A stretch of DNA of 64,000 bases from Moniliophthora roreri (GCA_001466705.2 LATX02000205.1:186001-250000); one strand, 5' to 3'. Shown: positions 1-11,345, counted from the stretch's first letter. Made by a program: numbers and translations. Notes: a model not told the origin generated them from the sequence alone.

Positions 1-127
1 TCGAACCCCTACCATATCTGCATATTGCGCTTTAGCCCCTAAAAATGTCTTTCACAACTTCCCAAATTTACAACTTTCAAGCCCTCTTTGGAGGTATCGA
101 GGTACGTTTTCCCATGATATACGCCCG

Positions 128-646
128 GTGCAGAATGCTAATGCCATCGTCATTGTGCAGGTGCCAGAAAGAGACGAGATTGACGAAATCATCGAGCTGT
201 ACGTTGACTTTGAGGGGGGTGACAGTGATTCGTTGGTCCGAGAACATTGTGGAGGTGGTTTTGAGGTTGGTGGCTTTGAGGAGATGGAGAGGATTTTGGA
301 GGCGTTTGTAGTCACTAACGAGATCTCGATGACCCACAGCTCTCAGGGTTACGTCGTCGACATTGAACATACCAGCCCCAATATCCCCATCAACAATACC
401 ACCGACTCGACTCCAGCAAACCTCGACATGATAACAGAACCTCTCCGCCCAAAGAACCTCAACGTCGACATCGCCAATGTACGACAACTTCTCAACGTTC
501 CGAGTATCAAGATCAACTTCAAGTCCAAATCCCAAAAAGAAAACCAAAAAGTCAAGGCTCAAGCTCAACACTCAACCTCGATTTTGAACGAACGGCATCT
601 ACCGCCGCCTTCGCTGTACAAGACGCTCTCGACTAGGCGGTGGTAA
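128..646 (+). CDS. hypothetical ORF, 172 codons
   Basis: An open frame from ATG to stop with no family I recognise. The middle is rich in Asn, Thr and Pro and the tail in Lys and Gln, so it looks low in complexity. The opposite strand is also open over 77-571, which makes it unclear which strand, if either, codes. No clear TATA box or neighbouring exons support it. It may be an exon of a decayed gene or chance. Confidence 0.15.
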   Translation: MQNANAIVIVQVPERDEIDEIIELYVDFEGGDSDSLVREHCGGGFEVGGFEEMERILEAFVVTNEISMTHSSQGYVVDIEHTSPNIPINNTTDSTPANLDMITEPLRPKNLNVDIANVRQLLNVPSIKINFKSKSQKENQKVKAQAQHSTSILNERHLPPPSLYKTLSTRRW

Positions 647-2060
647 AGGTTTGCTTCGTTCTTCGTCTCTCCATAATGTTCCGTCACTTTGGATGTGTGT
701 CGAGGATGACTTTCATGTTCCCCTTCGTTGCTTTGGACTTGTGGTGTTCGACGCTTCCTCTTTTGGCTCTCCATTCTTGGGTTTCATTACTGATTTTGTT
801 GGTGAAGTTGCCGCCTTATCAGTCGTTCTCGTAGATGCTTTCGATGCCATGGAAAGGGACTCGTCTAAATGGGTCTGGAGGTATGTCTCTTTCTCTTTCT
901 ATCCCGTGTCGTAGTACTCATTGAAATCATAGGTCTACTGAGTTTGGAATCAAGGCGTATCGTGTATGCTGCTGGCGAGTTTCACCATAGAGGTATTTCT
1001 GTCTCACCTGGCATGTGAGCTCATGTTCTCGTATACCCTATGCAGGTTCACCATGCACTTCAGGTCTAAAGCATGCGAGGCTGTTCGACGGGCTACCTGC
1101 AAGATGCTCTCGGCACATCTGATTTGATTCGCCTTACCGGTATACCCTTCCTTTTCTCTGGATTTGGCGGCGACTTTCTCTTACACTCCGAGCTTCGTGA
1201 CTTTCCTTGTACCTCTTGGGTTTCTCAATACCATTCCTTTCGCTCTGTTCTCTAGTTCCCCATATTGGATTCTTGTCTCATTGTTCATAATTGCAGATGC
1301 CCCCTGCGCTACTGGAATCTCCGTGAATAATCGTCAACGCAATTCGGGCTTCAAGGTGTAACACTATTATTAGTACTGCCGACTAAGCCTGCTCCTCATT
1401 CAGCCTATGTGTTCATGGTATTAACATGCGCCCTGCAGGTTCGAGAACACTCTTCAACATCCGCGCGAAGTCCATTCGAGACTAGAATTTACTAGGTATG
1501 TTGTGCATGCTCCTCTGGCCATCGGAGTACATGCTCATTGGTTGTCGTAGCGTTCGATGATGATTTTGCGGTGCGTTGGGAAAGATGGATGCGGATTGCG
1601 TATGGAACGGATTTGCAATTCATGCTTCATTTGTATTCTTTGGTGTCCTATTTCTTTTCATCAAGTTTTATATGTGTGAACCACGTGCCATATCCACTCA
1701 CGATTTGAGGAGTACCATAAAGCACGGAACGATCTTCTATCATCTCGAGGTAATTACAAAAAGGCCTTCGTTCCAAACTAATGCTCCTTTCTCGTTGGCT
1801 TGACTTTGATTTTAGTGAGCAGTTTACGTCGACTGTACGACGCAACCACTTGTCTGCTTCGACATTGAATACTACAGAACATGTATGTTGAGTGAGGAAG
1901 ATCTAGGTTTTTGAGAAGCGGGATTTAAAGCTGCACTGGAGAAGGAAAAAACTTTCGTCAGTAACTTTCCGTTCAAAATGCCCGGCGACTGACCTTAGCC
2001 CTGGAGTCAAAGGTTTGCTGCAAGGGCCGACCGGTTGGCAGATCCTTTTTTGCGAAGTGT
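647..2060. other. region without a recognised gene; possible spliced remnants
   Basis: No long reading frame. Several intron-like blocks occur on the plus strand, for example GTATGT at 881 to an AG near 932, and GTATTT near 992 to TGCAG near 1045, bounding short open pieces. They could be exons of a small decayed gene, but the joined protein matches nothing I know. Confidence 0.15.
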
Positions 2061-2090
2061 CACTTCACGTGAAGTGTGACAGTATAAAAA
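2061..2090 (+). promoter_or_regulatory. E-box palindrome followed by TATA box
   Basis: CACTTCACGTGAAGTG (2061-2076) is a perfect 16 bp palindrome centred on the E-box CACGTG, the usual site of bHLH factors. TATAAAAA follows at 2083-2090, and the ATG of the spliced gene lies at 2174. The spacing (TATA about 84 bp before the ATG) fits a core promoter with a short leader. Function is inferred from position and symmetry. Confidence 0.5.
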
Positions 2091-2173
2091 TCCACCGGTC
2101 CTGCAGAATTCTCCTCCCCTACCACAACCACCTTCATGTCTTCGTGTCTGATTTGCCCTAGTCATCCACAATC

Positions 2174-2908
2174 ATGCCTGCATTCCGTCGCAAAATGTGC
2201 TGCGCGTTCGCCGAGGACAAGCCCAAGCCTAAACGTGCCTCCAAACCTCGGCCCGTTCTCACCCCAGAAGAGAAGGCGGACAAGATGATACAACGAGAGC
2301 TAAACAGGATCATGCGGGAGAAGAAGAAAGAATGGGAAGCTACCTTGGTTCCCGCAGTCGTCGACGAGTCATTTAGGTGGCCAGTCAACACGAAGGTACG
2401 GTCATAGTGCTTGCTTTGGTCATCACTGGTTTCTGTACCTTGTCTCCGCCGATCAGGGCCTGTATCCGAGTGAAGGTGGGTTTTTCCGTGTCTGTGGTTT
2501 AACAACGGATCTGATCGTCATGTAGCCAAGTCCCTCTACAAGTTAACGCCCAAAGAGATCCAGACGCTCAAGGCCGAGCATATCGCTGCCTCTCCCAAGT
2601 CATTTGTCAGACTTGAGGACGTGACAGCGCTCACGAGAAGGAAGCATGAGGCCCTGAACAAGGATACCGGAGAGCCACTTGTCGAGATCCCATGGTACAT
2701 GGTCTCATGTTTGCATACGAAACTTCAAGATAATGGGCGGAGGACGAAGACAAACTGGACTGGGACTACATCGTCTTATTCAAGGAGGTGAGGATTTGCC
2801 GTTTTGTTGATGGTGGCATGTAGTTGAATAGTGAATTTCTTTTATTTTCAGGTGGTATTAAGGCAGCGGCTCTTGGACTTTTTATTTGTACTTTATCTAT
2901 ACCTTTGA
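2174..2908 (+). CDS. small spliced gene with XPA-C-like motif
   Basis: Exon 1 runs 2174-2395 (74 codons, ending Val-Asn-Thr-Lys), exon 2 2457-2475, and exon 3 begins at 2526; all junctions are GT-AG and keep frame. A third intron lies around 2695-2750 (its ends are not certain), and a fourth is 2788-2851, after which the frame stops at 2908. The N-terminus is basic with a charged helix. Across exons 1-3 a Thr-Lys, then AKSLYKL, then an acidic-hydrophobic stretch resembles the T-K-x(n)-A-K-x-x-Y-x-L pattern of the C-terminal domain of XPA repair proteins, which has diverged relatives in Agaricomycetes. The resemblance is from memory and short; the N-terminal zinc finger of true XPA is absent. 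A TATA box and E-box palindrome sit just upstream. I am fairly sure it is a gene, not sure of the function. Confidence 0.5.
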
Positions 2909-3436
2909 TCTCTTAACATCAACAATGTATTCTCGTCAAGGGTCGATCAAGCCCAAGCCGCCATTCACTGCAATAATGCTTCCATTTATATACCTGCTCA
3001 TTGCAGAAGCAAGACAAATTGCAGTTGGAGCTGCATTATCTTCTTTTTGCTGTGATGCTCCATAAGCTATTGCACAATCGCTGAAAAGAGGTTTTTCAGA
3101 ATTGCTATGTCAACGACGGCGATAATCTTCGGCGCTTGCGGTGATTGGCTGATAAGATAACAGGACCACGATGTCGGCAACCCAATGGCCTCCCGGAACT
3201 GCACCTATCAAGGCCGAATATCTCGTTCATCACACCCTGACCAGTTCTTCCATTGCAGACGACGACGCAGCTGGATCCAATACAACTCATTCCAACCCTT
3301 CCCATACAAACGGCCGAGATAGCAGAGACGACCGAGATAAAGGAAACAAAAACGCAAAGGCGCCAATAAAAATCGCCGATTCCAAAAGATCCGTGATGAT
3401 CTAGAAATTTGTTGGAAACCCGCAAACGGATCAATA

Positions 3437-3501
3437 GGTACGCTCAAAGTTACAGGACCTACGGTCGTAGGTCGTAGGTCGTACCCGTTGTTTATCATGT
3501 G
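3437..3501. repeat. MITE left terminal inverted repeat
   Basis: Matches the reverse complement of 4105-4169 with one mismatch at its 49th base. It contains an internal near-palindrome (GACCTACGGTCGTAGGTC) and a short tandem CGTAGGT. Confidence 0.9.
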
Positions 3502-4104
3502 CTGTCCGGACCCCACGGCGGCGGATCCAAATATAGTAAAAGTAAGTTGCCGAGTGTGACAACCCATAAATTGATAATTCTTTCACTCCCTTCCTCGCCA
3601 TACACTTCATGACGTGTATGATCAGAAGTATGTTGTACTTATGGCCCTTTGCAAACTCCTCCAAGACACCCAACAATCTCATTACAGCTATTCTTGTAAA
3701 TAATGGCAAAAACATATGAATTTGTTTGTTGCAACAACTGTCCCAAAAGGAAGCCTCTCTTGAGAGCACTCGAAACGACATGTTGACGACAGCAGCCCAG
3801 ACAACAGAGGATACTGTAGATAGAACTGTTTTCCTTTTTGAGATAGAAATCTGTGCATCTTATTTTTCAAAACATTTTTGTCATTATTTATAACAGCTGT
3901 AAATGGTCCTACAATCAATATGAAACGCCCATTATCTAGATGCTCAGGGCTTTTTCTGAGTTGTCAACAAAGCTTTCAAAGAAGTCAAAGGAGGGTTTGT
4001 CGCGCAAGGGGGAGAAGGCAAAATGAGGTACTATGAGGGTACGTGGCTAGTCACAATATGTCACAATGTGAGTCACATTGGGTTTGCCCGGCATCTCGCC
4101 GGTT

Positions 4105-4169
4105 CACATGATAAACAACGAGTACGACCTACGACCTACGACCGTAGGTCCTGTAACTTTGAGCGTACC
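4105..4169. repeat. MITE right terminal inverted repeat
   Basis: Inverted partner of 3437-3501, ending at the TA target duplicate (4170-4171). Confidence 0.9.
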
Positions 4170-5965
4170 TAATATGTGAACTTGGAGAGGAGTGTCGGTA
4201 TACCCATGCTGTGAAGGGGTATTTGGAAGGGAAGCCAGGAGATATTCGCTTGCGAACGGTAGATGAGGTGCTTGCTTTGGGTGAGGAAGGGTTTAAATCT
4301 GAATATGGGGAAGGAGGCGAAGTAGGAGACGGGGTGAGATGTCCTATCTTTGAAGAACGAGGAGAATGTCGGTATGGATACAAGTGTCGTTTCCTCAGCG
4401 CTCACGTCACGAAGTCGGAGGCAGGAGTGCTTGAGCTCATCAAGGACGAAGAGAAGAAGGCTCGGACTGCGATTAGTATGCAGGCAGTCAACTTTGTGAG
4501 TCCCGATAAGCAAAAGTTGTTGAGGACGAAAAAGGTGTGCATCCTCTGTATCTTCTCTTGCCTTGCGTTAACCAAGTGAAGTAGCTCCCGTTTCCGATAT
4601 GGGAAACATATCAAAAGGAAGTAAAAGCCTTGAACAAGGAGCAGAAGCCAGAAGCCGCAGTTACGCAGGATGCAGATGGAGACGTCGTTCTCGCCGAAAC
4701 TGCCCGAGACGACCCTGCACCAGTACCACGTCCTTCTACAATCCAATCACACGAGCCCACGTCGCCAGACGACATCGACACCTCCCGTACCAGGTACCCC
4801 GAGAAAAATCGCTTCGACTGGACTGGTAAAACTCCTGACAGTAGGCAACCTACCGTTCCGAAGATCCTACGTCGACTATGGTGCCGACATAACATGCGGT
4901 GAGATGGTGCTTGCGACATCGTTCCTAAGTGGGTCAAAGGAAGAGTGGCCACTGGTGAGAAGACATCCCTCAGAGAAGGCTTTCGGAGTGCAGGTTGCGG
5001 GAAGTAAGCTGAATGCGCTGGTCCCTACTGCTGAGGTGCGTGCGCCCTCGCTACTATTCATTCCGTCTCTGCGTACTAATGCGATCTCGGTAATTTCTGT
5101 ACGAAGAATGCGCAACAAAATGGTGGCATCGACCTACTGTGGATGACCGATTGACTTGGTGTTCAAGACCGGTAATGGGAGTGCACGTACGTTTCCTTAC
5201 CGGCATGTCTCGTCATGGGATGTCAAACTCCGTACGGGAGTCAAACATGGCAAGAATACCGCACATAAGACAATGTCGAGACTATTTTTGGAAGTTGAAA
5301 ACGGTATTGGTGCTCTTACGGTGCGTTTCCATCTTGTTCCTGGTACTGAACGGGGAGCTGACAAGAAACCTGAACTGGTTACATGGCCGAACATGACAAC
5401 AAACACGAAACTAGCAGACTGGGACTAGTAATAAATGTGTCGAGGCTGTTCGCGACAATTGGCCTTTAAACATCAAATACTTTTACGTATTGGCCGTACA
5501 AGTCGGTGAGAAACAGAAAGCCGATGGATGCGACTTCTGCTTCATTCCTTATGTCTTACTCAAGTGCCTTATTTAGTACCGCCGATACCCATCTTTGGAA
5601 ACGGCGACTGCTTCTCTTACCAAGCCTATCGCGAATCTCTCGAAAGCATTAGTGTAGATCGGCTGCGGGGCACTCGTTAACCCATGGATATGGATATCAC
5701 GGGGATCAAAGAGTGAAGAGAGTGGGATATCAGTGCACGGGAGAGGGTGGATGGAATTAGGAAGATAAGTATTTGTTCCGTTTCTGAAGAGTGAACAAGA
5801 GAGCTAACGAAGACAGTATGCCGAGTATGCGCTATCGCATTTCGGTACGGATACGCCAAGTCTGAATGCTTTCGAGTCAAGGAGCTATCTTTGCGAAGTG
5901 TTAGGTTTCCAGTGTCGGTATGCATTTGTCGTCTTCCTTTTACGTTCTTGAAAGCTGACGATTAG

Positions 5966-6110
5966 GTATTTGTTCTGTTGCTATAAAACGAACGAGAGAG
6001 CTGATGGAAACAGCATGCCGAGTACGCAACTTTTGCAGTTGATGGTCGGGGACACGGGCTCAACGCAACTATGGCAACGGAAAGGAAACGGTGATGTGAG
6101 GGGCAGCAAG
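5966..6110 (+). repeat. diverged partial tandem copy of a DUS3 intron-exon segment
   Basis: The block from GTATTTGTTC near 5967 to the TATGCCGAGTA-like exon start near 6013 repeats 5769-5830 with many substitutions. Downstream a GLNAT-like stretch resembles the VNAT segment expected after YAEYGLSHFG in DUS3. It looks like an old partial duplication of the end of the gene. Confidence 0.4.
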
Positions 6111-6953
6111 TGCCAAGAGATTCCAGCGCGAAGGAGTTGAGCAGAACCATTCAGGAACCTTTCCTCCAGGCAAAAAGTGATGGGAGCGAGTCATGCTGCT
6201 CCACAATATGCCGACTACCCTGGCGTATGACTCTGTTATCAACGAGGTGAGCCCGTGAGTTTGAACCACTGGTCAAGACTTCCGGAAAAAACGGTGCTTA
6301 TACACTCTTCCCGCGTCGACCAGTTGTCCTCGACATAAGGAACTTGACGTTGATGGCAATCATGATATTTAATTTAAACATCTTTACCTTGGGCGGCAGG
6401 AGTGGAAACCTTTGAAGCAGAACCACCTCAATTATGGGACCTCTCAAGTGAGGAAATCCCAACCTGGTTTGGATAACTAGCTCCCACTTGCTTTCGTCAT
6501 AGTGCGTGCTGGGGTCCCGTAACAAGATGGGCAAGTACTGCTGTGCGACATGACATTTGGGATGGAAGAAAGGGTTTGAACTACCAGGTACCTCGAGGAC
6601 ACGGCACCCTTCGGCTGGCGATCCTATAGGTTTGCATCAATGGGATTGACTAGGTTGGGGTGAGGCGAGGCGTTTATTCGAAGACTCTGGTCCATAGGCT
6701 CGCACACTCGAGACTCGGGGAATTCGAAAATTGGGGATGTTGCCGAACAAGCTTCATGGATAACACAATGGTGATGGAGGTGATGGACAGTAATTATATT
6801 GTCCCTCTTTGCACCAGTTTTTGAGGCTGACCTCACCTCTTAAATGCGATGCTTTAAATCGGTTGCAGAAATTACATACGGTGACTTAAAGTGTGAAAGG
6901 CTGAAGTGTCAAGATCGTAAGAGAGCTCTCGTCGAGTCTACGATTCGAACACC
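6111..6953. other. intergenic, nothing recognised
   Basis: Short frames only. No repeat, RNA gene or convincing exon was seen. It may contain unrecognisable DUS3 3' remains. Confidence 0.3.
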
Positions 6954-8152
6954 ATGTCTATACATATCCCCCTGCAGGTCCTAGCTCACTTCCAGCTGGT
7001 ACTCGAAATTCCCTCAGCCAACAACTCCGGAAAAGAAGTGACGTTCACACTTAAACCATTGCCACTCGAACACACTGCCAATGATGATCATTCGAACTCT
7101 TTGCCTAGCCTCCACTTCAAGTCTAGAGAGACGGAAGGGGGTGTAGTCCTAGAAGTAACCAGAAGCGGATCGTGCAATATCCCAGCCTCATATTCTCCTG
7201 GTAAGCGGCACACAAACAATATGCAAGAAACTTCCTTACCAGTGTCTGCTATAGAGCCATACTTTTCGCATGCTGACTCGAACTTGCATCGGGAAACAGA
7301 CAGTAAGCTACTCGAACTAGTCCCGCATAAACACGGCTTACGCCTCATAGTTTCGCACTTTCGCATTGGTGAACGGGATGGTGGCCAAGGACATATGAGC
7401 GAAGTAGGTAAGAGTAGTTTATATGTTCATCCTTCGAAACACATACTAAGAAAAATGAAGTAGTTCAGGCAGGACTACCGCTACCACAGGATACCAGTGC
7501 GACCCAAGCCTATGGCCTGACGGGCGACCGTCATATTGAAAACATGGACTTTATTCTGGATGCCTTACCGACAAGCAAGACCATCGCGTTGTCTGGGCCA
7601 TTCCCCGAGTCGAGGGCATGCCATACACCTTGGAGTGGCCCGTCAGTCGCACTTCCCACAAGCGATCAGCCCGAGGGTCCATCGTCGACAAAGGAAACCG
7701 TGTCTGGCTCTGAGCCATTGTCCCAATCGAAGGCCAGTACACCGTGGAGTAGCTTGTCAGGTGCACTTTCCACGACCAATCAAACTGAAAGCATATTATC
7801 AACATCCGAGACCACAATTCCTGACTCCGATATTCATGGAAAACGTGTGTCTCAACCTGCCGAGCGCACAACTCGTCGACCACGTCTATTCCCCTGCAAG
7901 GTCCCAGGCTGTAATCGCTCCTTCACCAGCGAATACACACGCGAAACGCACACGCTGAGCCATCGTCCCAAGCACAAGCGCCGTTATCCGTGTACCATGT
8001 GTGATGCACTATTCTCTAGGAATCACGACCGGTACAGGCACGAGGTGTCCCAGCATGGGAAACGCACAGAATGGGAATGCGAGTGTTGCATGCAGTGCTT
8101 TTCGTCCGAGAATTCGCTCATCCGACACGATTGTTCTCAGGCCGAGAAATGA
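6954..8152 (+). CDS. C2H2 zinc-finger protein, two exons, about 380 aa
   Basis: Exon 1 is 6954-7407 and exon 2 is 7464-8152. The intron (GTAAGA...TAG, 56 bp) restores a single frame that reads through Glu-Val-Val-Gln-Ala-Gly; other nearby acceptors give a stop. The first 280 or so residues are Ser/Thr/Pro-rich and disordered-looking. The C-terminus has three fingers: C-x4-C-x12-H-x3-H, C-x2-C-x12-H-x4-H, and a degenerate third with C-x2-C-x12-H-x-C ending near the stop. Such proteins are usually nuclear sequence-specific DNA-binding factors and are numerous in mushroom fungi. No target can be inferred. An ACC precedes the ATG. Neighbouring DNA on both sides is decayed, so this may be an isolated or recently moved gene. 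Confidence 0.8.
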
Positions 8153-9460
8153 TTGATTTGTTGATCGGCGTAGTCGGTACGGATGAATATAAATGTCCTG
8201 AAAGCGACACGTTTGGACTTCTGTCTCACTGGAAACGAGATAACGAGCGCGGTCTCAAATCTGCCTGTTGTGGTGTTGGCATGAATAATTCATCGCTTAA
8301 AAGTATAGACTCACATCGAGTGTGAAAGCTTGTCATGGTTTGCGACACCATTTTTCACGTATTACGCGCCTGTCTTATTCCAGCTAAAACCAGATCCATC
8401 ATAGCCCAAACAGTCCGTTGACATGGAAGTATGTGTAATCATCCGAGTGTCGGAGAACCAGGGACACCATAGCACGGGGACAATCTTTTAAGTGGCCCAC
8501 AGTCGTCGCGCCTGGTAGCAAACTCCAGAGCAACATGATATTTTCTCGGATTTCGTCCCAAGAAGACGGAACGACCTCATATCCAGATATACTGTCAATT
8601 ATCTGATAACCCGTGTGTTATGGCACCAACGAAGGGACCTTGGAATATGACACTGGTTCAGTGGCGTGTCTGTTGTGAGGTGCGGCGCTGGATTCGCCTG
8701 ATATTTAGATGTCATAGAATCTCTCTTTGCTCTATCCGTGTATCACCTTCGACAATTTTTCCTGCGTTAATGAGTCATCGCTTTAAGCCCCGCTTCGACA
8801 TGATGCATAAGTTCGACTTGAGGCTCCATGATACAAGTTCGAAGGCGGAGCTAGCCTAAAAACGGGAAAAGATTCCGCTTGATCAAATACACCGTACGAT
8901 CGATGAACAAGTTTGATGTAGTACTTCTGCTGCGAGCATACATCTAACGAAAGTTCAGCTGTTCCTCAATATGCTTCCTGCCAAGTCGAAGGGTGACGAG
9001 TAGTGAGGTCGGACCGAAAATGTAGTCTGTTCTTTATGTTTTCGCCAATCTTCTGGTGCAGGGGAGCGTGCTCAGATTCGATCATCTCTGTTCCGACACG
9101 CCTCGGACTGAAGATGAGTTCCTGACTACAGGCTCTCTCATAACCCATACCATTCTGTATGCATTCTGTATGGGGTACAGGAATGTATGGGCTTTCAGGG
9201 AGCATTTAACGGCCGAAATTACTTAATGTTTTTGGGTGCCCCAAATGTGTAGGAGAGTATGGATTATTAGGTGTATGGGTTACGAGAGAGTCGACTGTAC
9301 TGTCGCGAAAAAATCAGTACCTCATTGGAGTCGCGTCTCAAGGTGGAAGATCATATGTTTAGTTACGATCGTCTTCCTTTTCCCTTTACGGAAGGGTAGG
9401 TGGGAAAGTTGATTCGCCATTCGGTTTCGCAGTTCGCTCTCAAGTTTCCGCAAGCGGCAA
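8153..9460. other. intergenic, nothing recognised
   Basis: No supported gene. A short direct repeat of ATTCTGTATG lies near 9150-9170. Confidence 0.3.
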
Positions 9461-9461
9461 G

Positions 9462-9885
9462 ATGCAGCGCCAGAAAACGGACTCGTACTTGCCATCAGAC
9501 CCTGACCACTGTTTCATGACTTCTTCGGTCGATGATATTACTTGCTCAGAATATCAGCTTCATCTAATGTACGACTGTCCACCTCGCAACTGTTTCATGG
9601 TGTACAAGCGCGGACCTTCACGGGAGAGGTTTTATCGTGTCGCGGCCCGGGGTTGCCGGTGGATCTGATTGGGCCTCGAGTCCGATCAGCTTCGCATTTT
9701 TCGACTGTGGGCATGCCTGGTCATCATCAAAAGCGGCCTACGACTATGATACAGACAGTTGGAATGAAAGTTCACATCTTTTCGCATGGCCGGGTGAGAA
9801 AGTGTGCTGCTTGGGTGCTGCTCCATTTACTCACATTGACCTCCTGCGTTTCCGTGCCTGGTATCTTGAAGTTGCTGGTATCTAG
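9462..9885 (+). pseudogene. unidentified gene remnant sharing its 5' end with 29.9 kb
   Basis: The ATG-proximal block (about 9464-9505, coding KTDSYLPSDPD) matches a block at 29886-29928 at nearly every base, including an ATG just upstream. Downstream, a second frame (9637-9885) is rich in Trp, Phe and acidic residues. I do not recognise the protein. The shared block suggests a dispersed gene family or a captured exon. Confidence 0.3.
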
Positions 9886-10048
9886 ATCAGCGCTTTCACC
9901 GGGTGTCTGCGAGGTGCCAACCGAAGGCTGGACGACAAGCAGGTGAATCAATTCTTTGCCATCTGACAATATATCTAACTTTCAAACCGGGCTGCAGAGG
10001 ACGAATTGCACAGATCTGTACTGACTCCAATGCACTTCCGGAGACAAC

Positions 10049-10420
10049 TTACGTGAATTGGCTCTTATTTACCGCTCTCATTGGATGACTTCTTATGGAT
10101 ACGAAGTGAGGGCTCAGGATATGAAGGATATGAAAAGGTGCGTAGCACAGACTATACGAGAAAAATTCACAGACTTGGGCCCGTCCCCGAGATTCAGATC
10201 GGTTATTTGTGGGTCGCGCGACCCTGCGATTGGAACGAAATAAGGAATGCAAGCTCGCATCCCCCGGGACGAAAGTACGGGATCCTATGTATCTCGTTCT
10301 CTGGTAATAATACCGTACTCGCTTTCTGGTTTGCTGACTGGCATATAATGAACTGCAATGGCGCCCAACGTCAATGGTTTTTCTCCAATGGCTCGTTGCA
10401 CCAAGCTCGTCCCCGCTAGA
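10049..10420 (+). pseudogene. possible SRA-YDG-like remnant
   Basis: The frame at 10081-10419 has LGPVPEIQIGYLW, then an Arg/Asn stretch and ASSHPP. This loosely recalls the G-x-[IV]-P-G-x-x-V-G-x-x-W ... VH-x-P core of SRA-YDG domains, which bind hemimethylated DNA and are multi-copy in mushroom fungi. The match is weak, the invariant glycine after P is replaced, and no YDG follows in frame. Unrelated coding or chance is possible. Confidence 0.2.
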
Positions 10421-11090
10421 CCACATGCGATACAGTTTACCCTTACGATGTTGGCCAATCACTCCATACTTTCCAAAGACATGATAAAGGCAAACATGGA
10501 TGCTTGGTTCCGATCTCTTAATTACTGTACTCCGAATCAGATAAGCTTAAATTTGTTTTGTCCTCTGCGGAAGTTCCAACATTATATGTTACGGCCCGCG
10601 AAGGTGACTCGGACCTGGTCGTTTTCGCTCGTTATGCTCTTTTGGCGGAAACGACTCCCAATGCTCGTTATTGAGATTGTGATGGTATAGGCACGAACGA
10701 AATCGGACAATGCGATAAGGTTGAGCACGGGTTTGATAATGTCGTAGATTTGAACATGCTATGTTCAACAGAAGATCTAAATCTGTCACCGCTGGTCCCG
10801 GGGAAGATCTAACATTGGGTAAGAATTTTGTCGTTGCCGCAGAATGAAGTAGTGATGACAACACACACACAAAAAATCTAAGGGATGATCAAACACTAAC
10901 ATGACATGGGAACTCCGTCACGGGAGACGCCCGCAAGCTTGCATTGGAACTCATAGGGTGCTGTACCCCCAAATTCCTTGCAGAAGGTGCTCTTGTGCCG
11001 TATCAATGGCGAGGCGCCCAACCCGAGTATTAGCGCTCAGTCTGGGTGAGATTCGAGCAGTCCATGTAGAAATAATGTAATTCTCCCACC
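10421..11090. other. no recognised gene
   Basis: Short open frames on both strands (for example 10358-10690) without a family match. Confidence 0.25.
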
Positions 11091-11094
11091 TGCA

Positions 11095-11345
11095 AAAAGT
11101 ATGTTACATTATAATATCCTTACAACAGGATTATAAAGGTTACAACATATGATAATAAATCCAGCTAGATATTAAGTGTATTGTAGCCTAGTTGCAATAT
11201 ATTGAAATATTTTAACTGCCTTACAACCCCATTACAACTACATTACAACTGTCTGGAAGGATTATTTGACATTATAGCCACATTACAACCACATTACAAC
11301 CCACATAGAGTCATTACAACAAGTTAAAACCCCAGTACATGCACA
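11095..11345. repeat. cluster of degenerate ATTACAAC / TTATAAC motifs
   Basis: Many copies of (C/A)ATTACAAC or TTATAAC occur in one orientation. The same motif family appears as its complement at 13190-13345 and as mixed forms at 12410-12490 and 24300-24410. Dense subterminal repeats in opposite orientation at two ends are typical of large cut-and-paste DNA transposons, so these may be ends of one. Confidence 0.45.

Larger units (their letters stand above)
3437..4169. mobile_element. MITE, Tc1/mariner type, 733 bp, TSD TA
   Basis: Bounded by inverted repeats of about 65 bp that differ at one base, beginning GGTACGCTCAAAGTTACAGG, and flanked by TA on both sides (3435-3436 and 4170-4171). Removing the element plus one TA joins the DUS3 frame exactly (codon ATA at 3434-3436 to ATA at 4172-4174), so this is a recent clean insertion into a coding exon. 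No transposase frame is evident inside, so it is probably mobilised in trans. Confidence 0.9.
3171..5930 (+). pseudogene. DUS3: decayed tRNA-dihydrouridine(47) synthase (DUS3) interrupted by a MITE
   Basis: DUS3 enzymes reduce uridine 47 of tRNAs with an FMN TIM-barrel domain preceded by two CCCH fingers. Here the N-terminus (from 3171), the segment with DDLEICWK just before 3437, finger 1 (CELGEECRYTH, from about 4175), finger 2 (CPIFEERGECRYGYKCRF, about 4342-4395), the barrel start (TVGNLPFRR, about 4845), VPTAEV (about 5023), PIDLVFKTGNGSA (about 5147), VKLRTGVK-GKNTAHK (about 5222), TKLADWD (about 5405), IPIFGNGDCF (about 5585) and YAEYALSHFGTDT (about 5818) appear in family order. Damage: the MITE at 3437-4169; loss of one A in the A-run at 3348-3352, shifting frame; a small deletion/shift near 4830; a TGA at the CG-Cys-Pro motif (about 5143); stops near 5426 and beyond. 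Several introns are still visible. Another working copy is expected elsewhere in the genome. Confidence 0.85.

Noticed and set aside
77..571. 164-codon minus-strand ORF at the window start
   Set aside because: Opposes another open frame and has no recognised family; strand undecidable, so only the plus frame is listed at low confidence.
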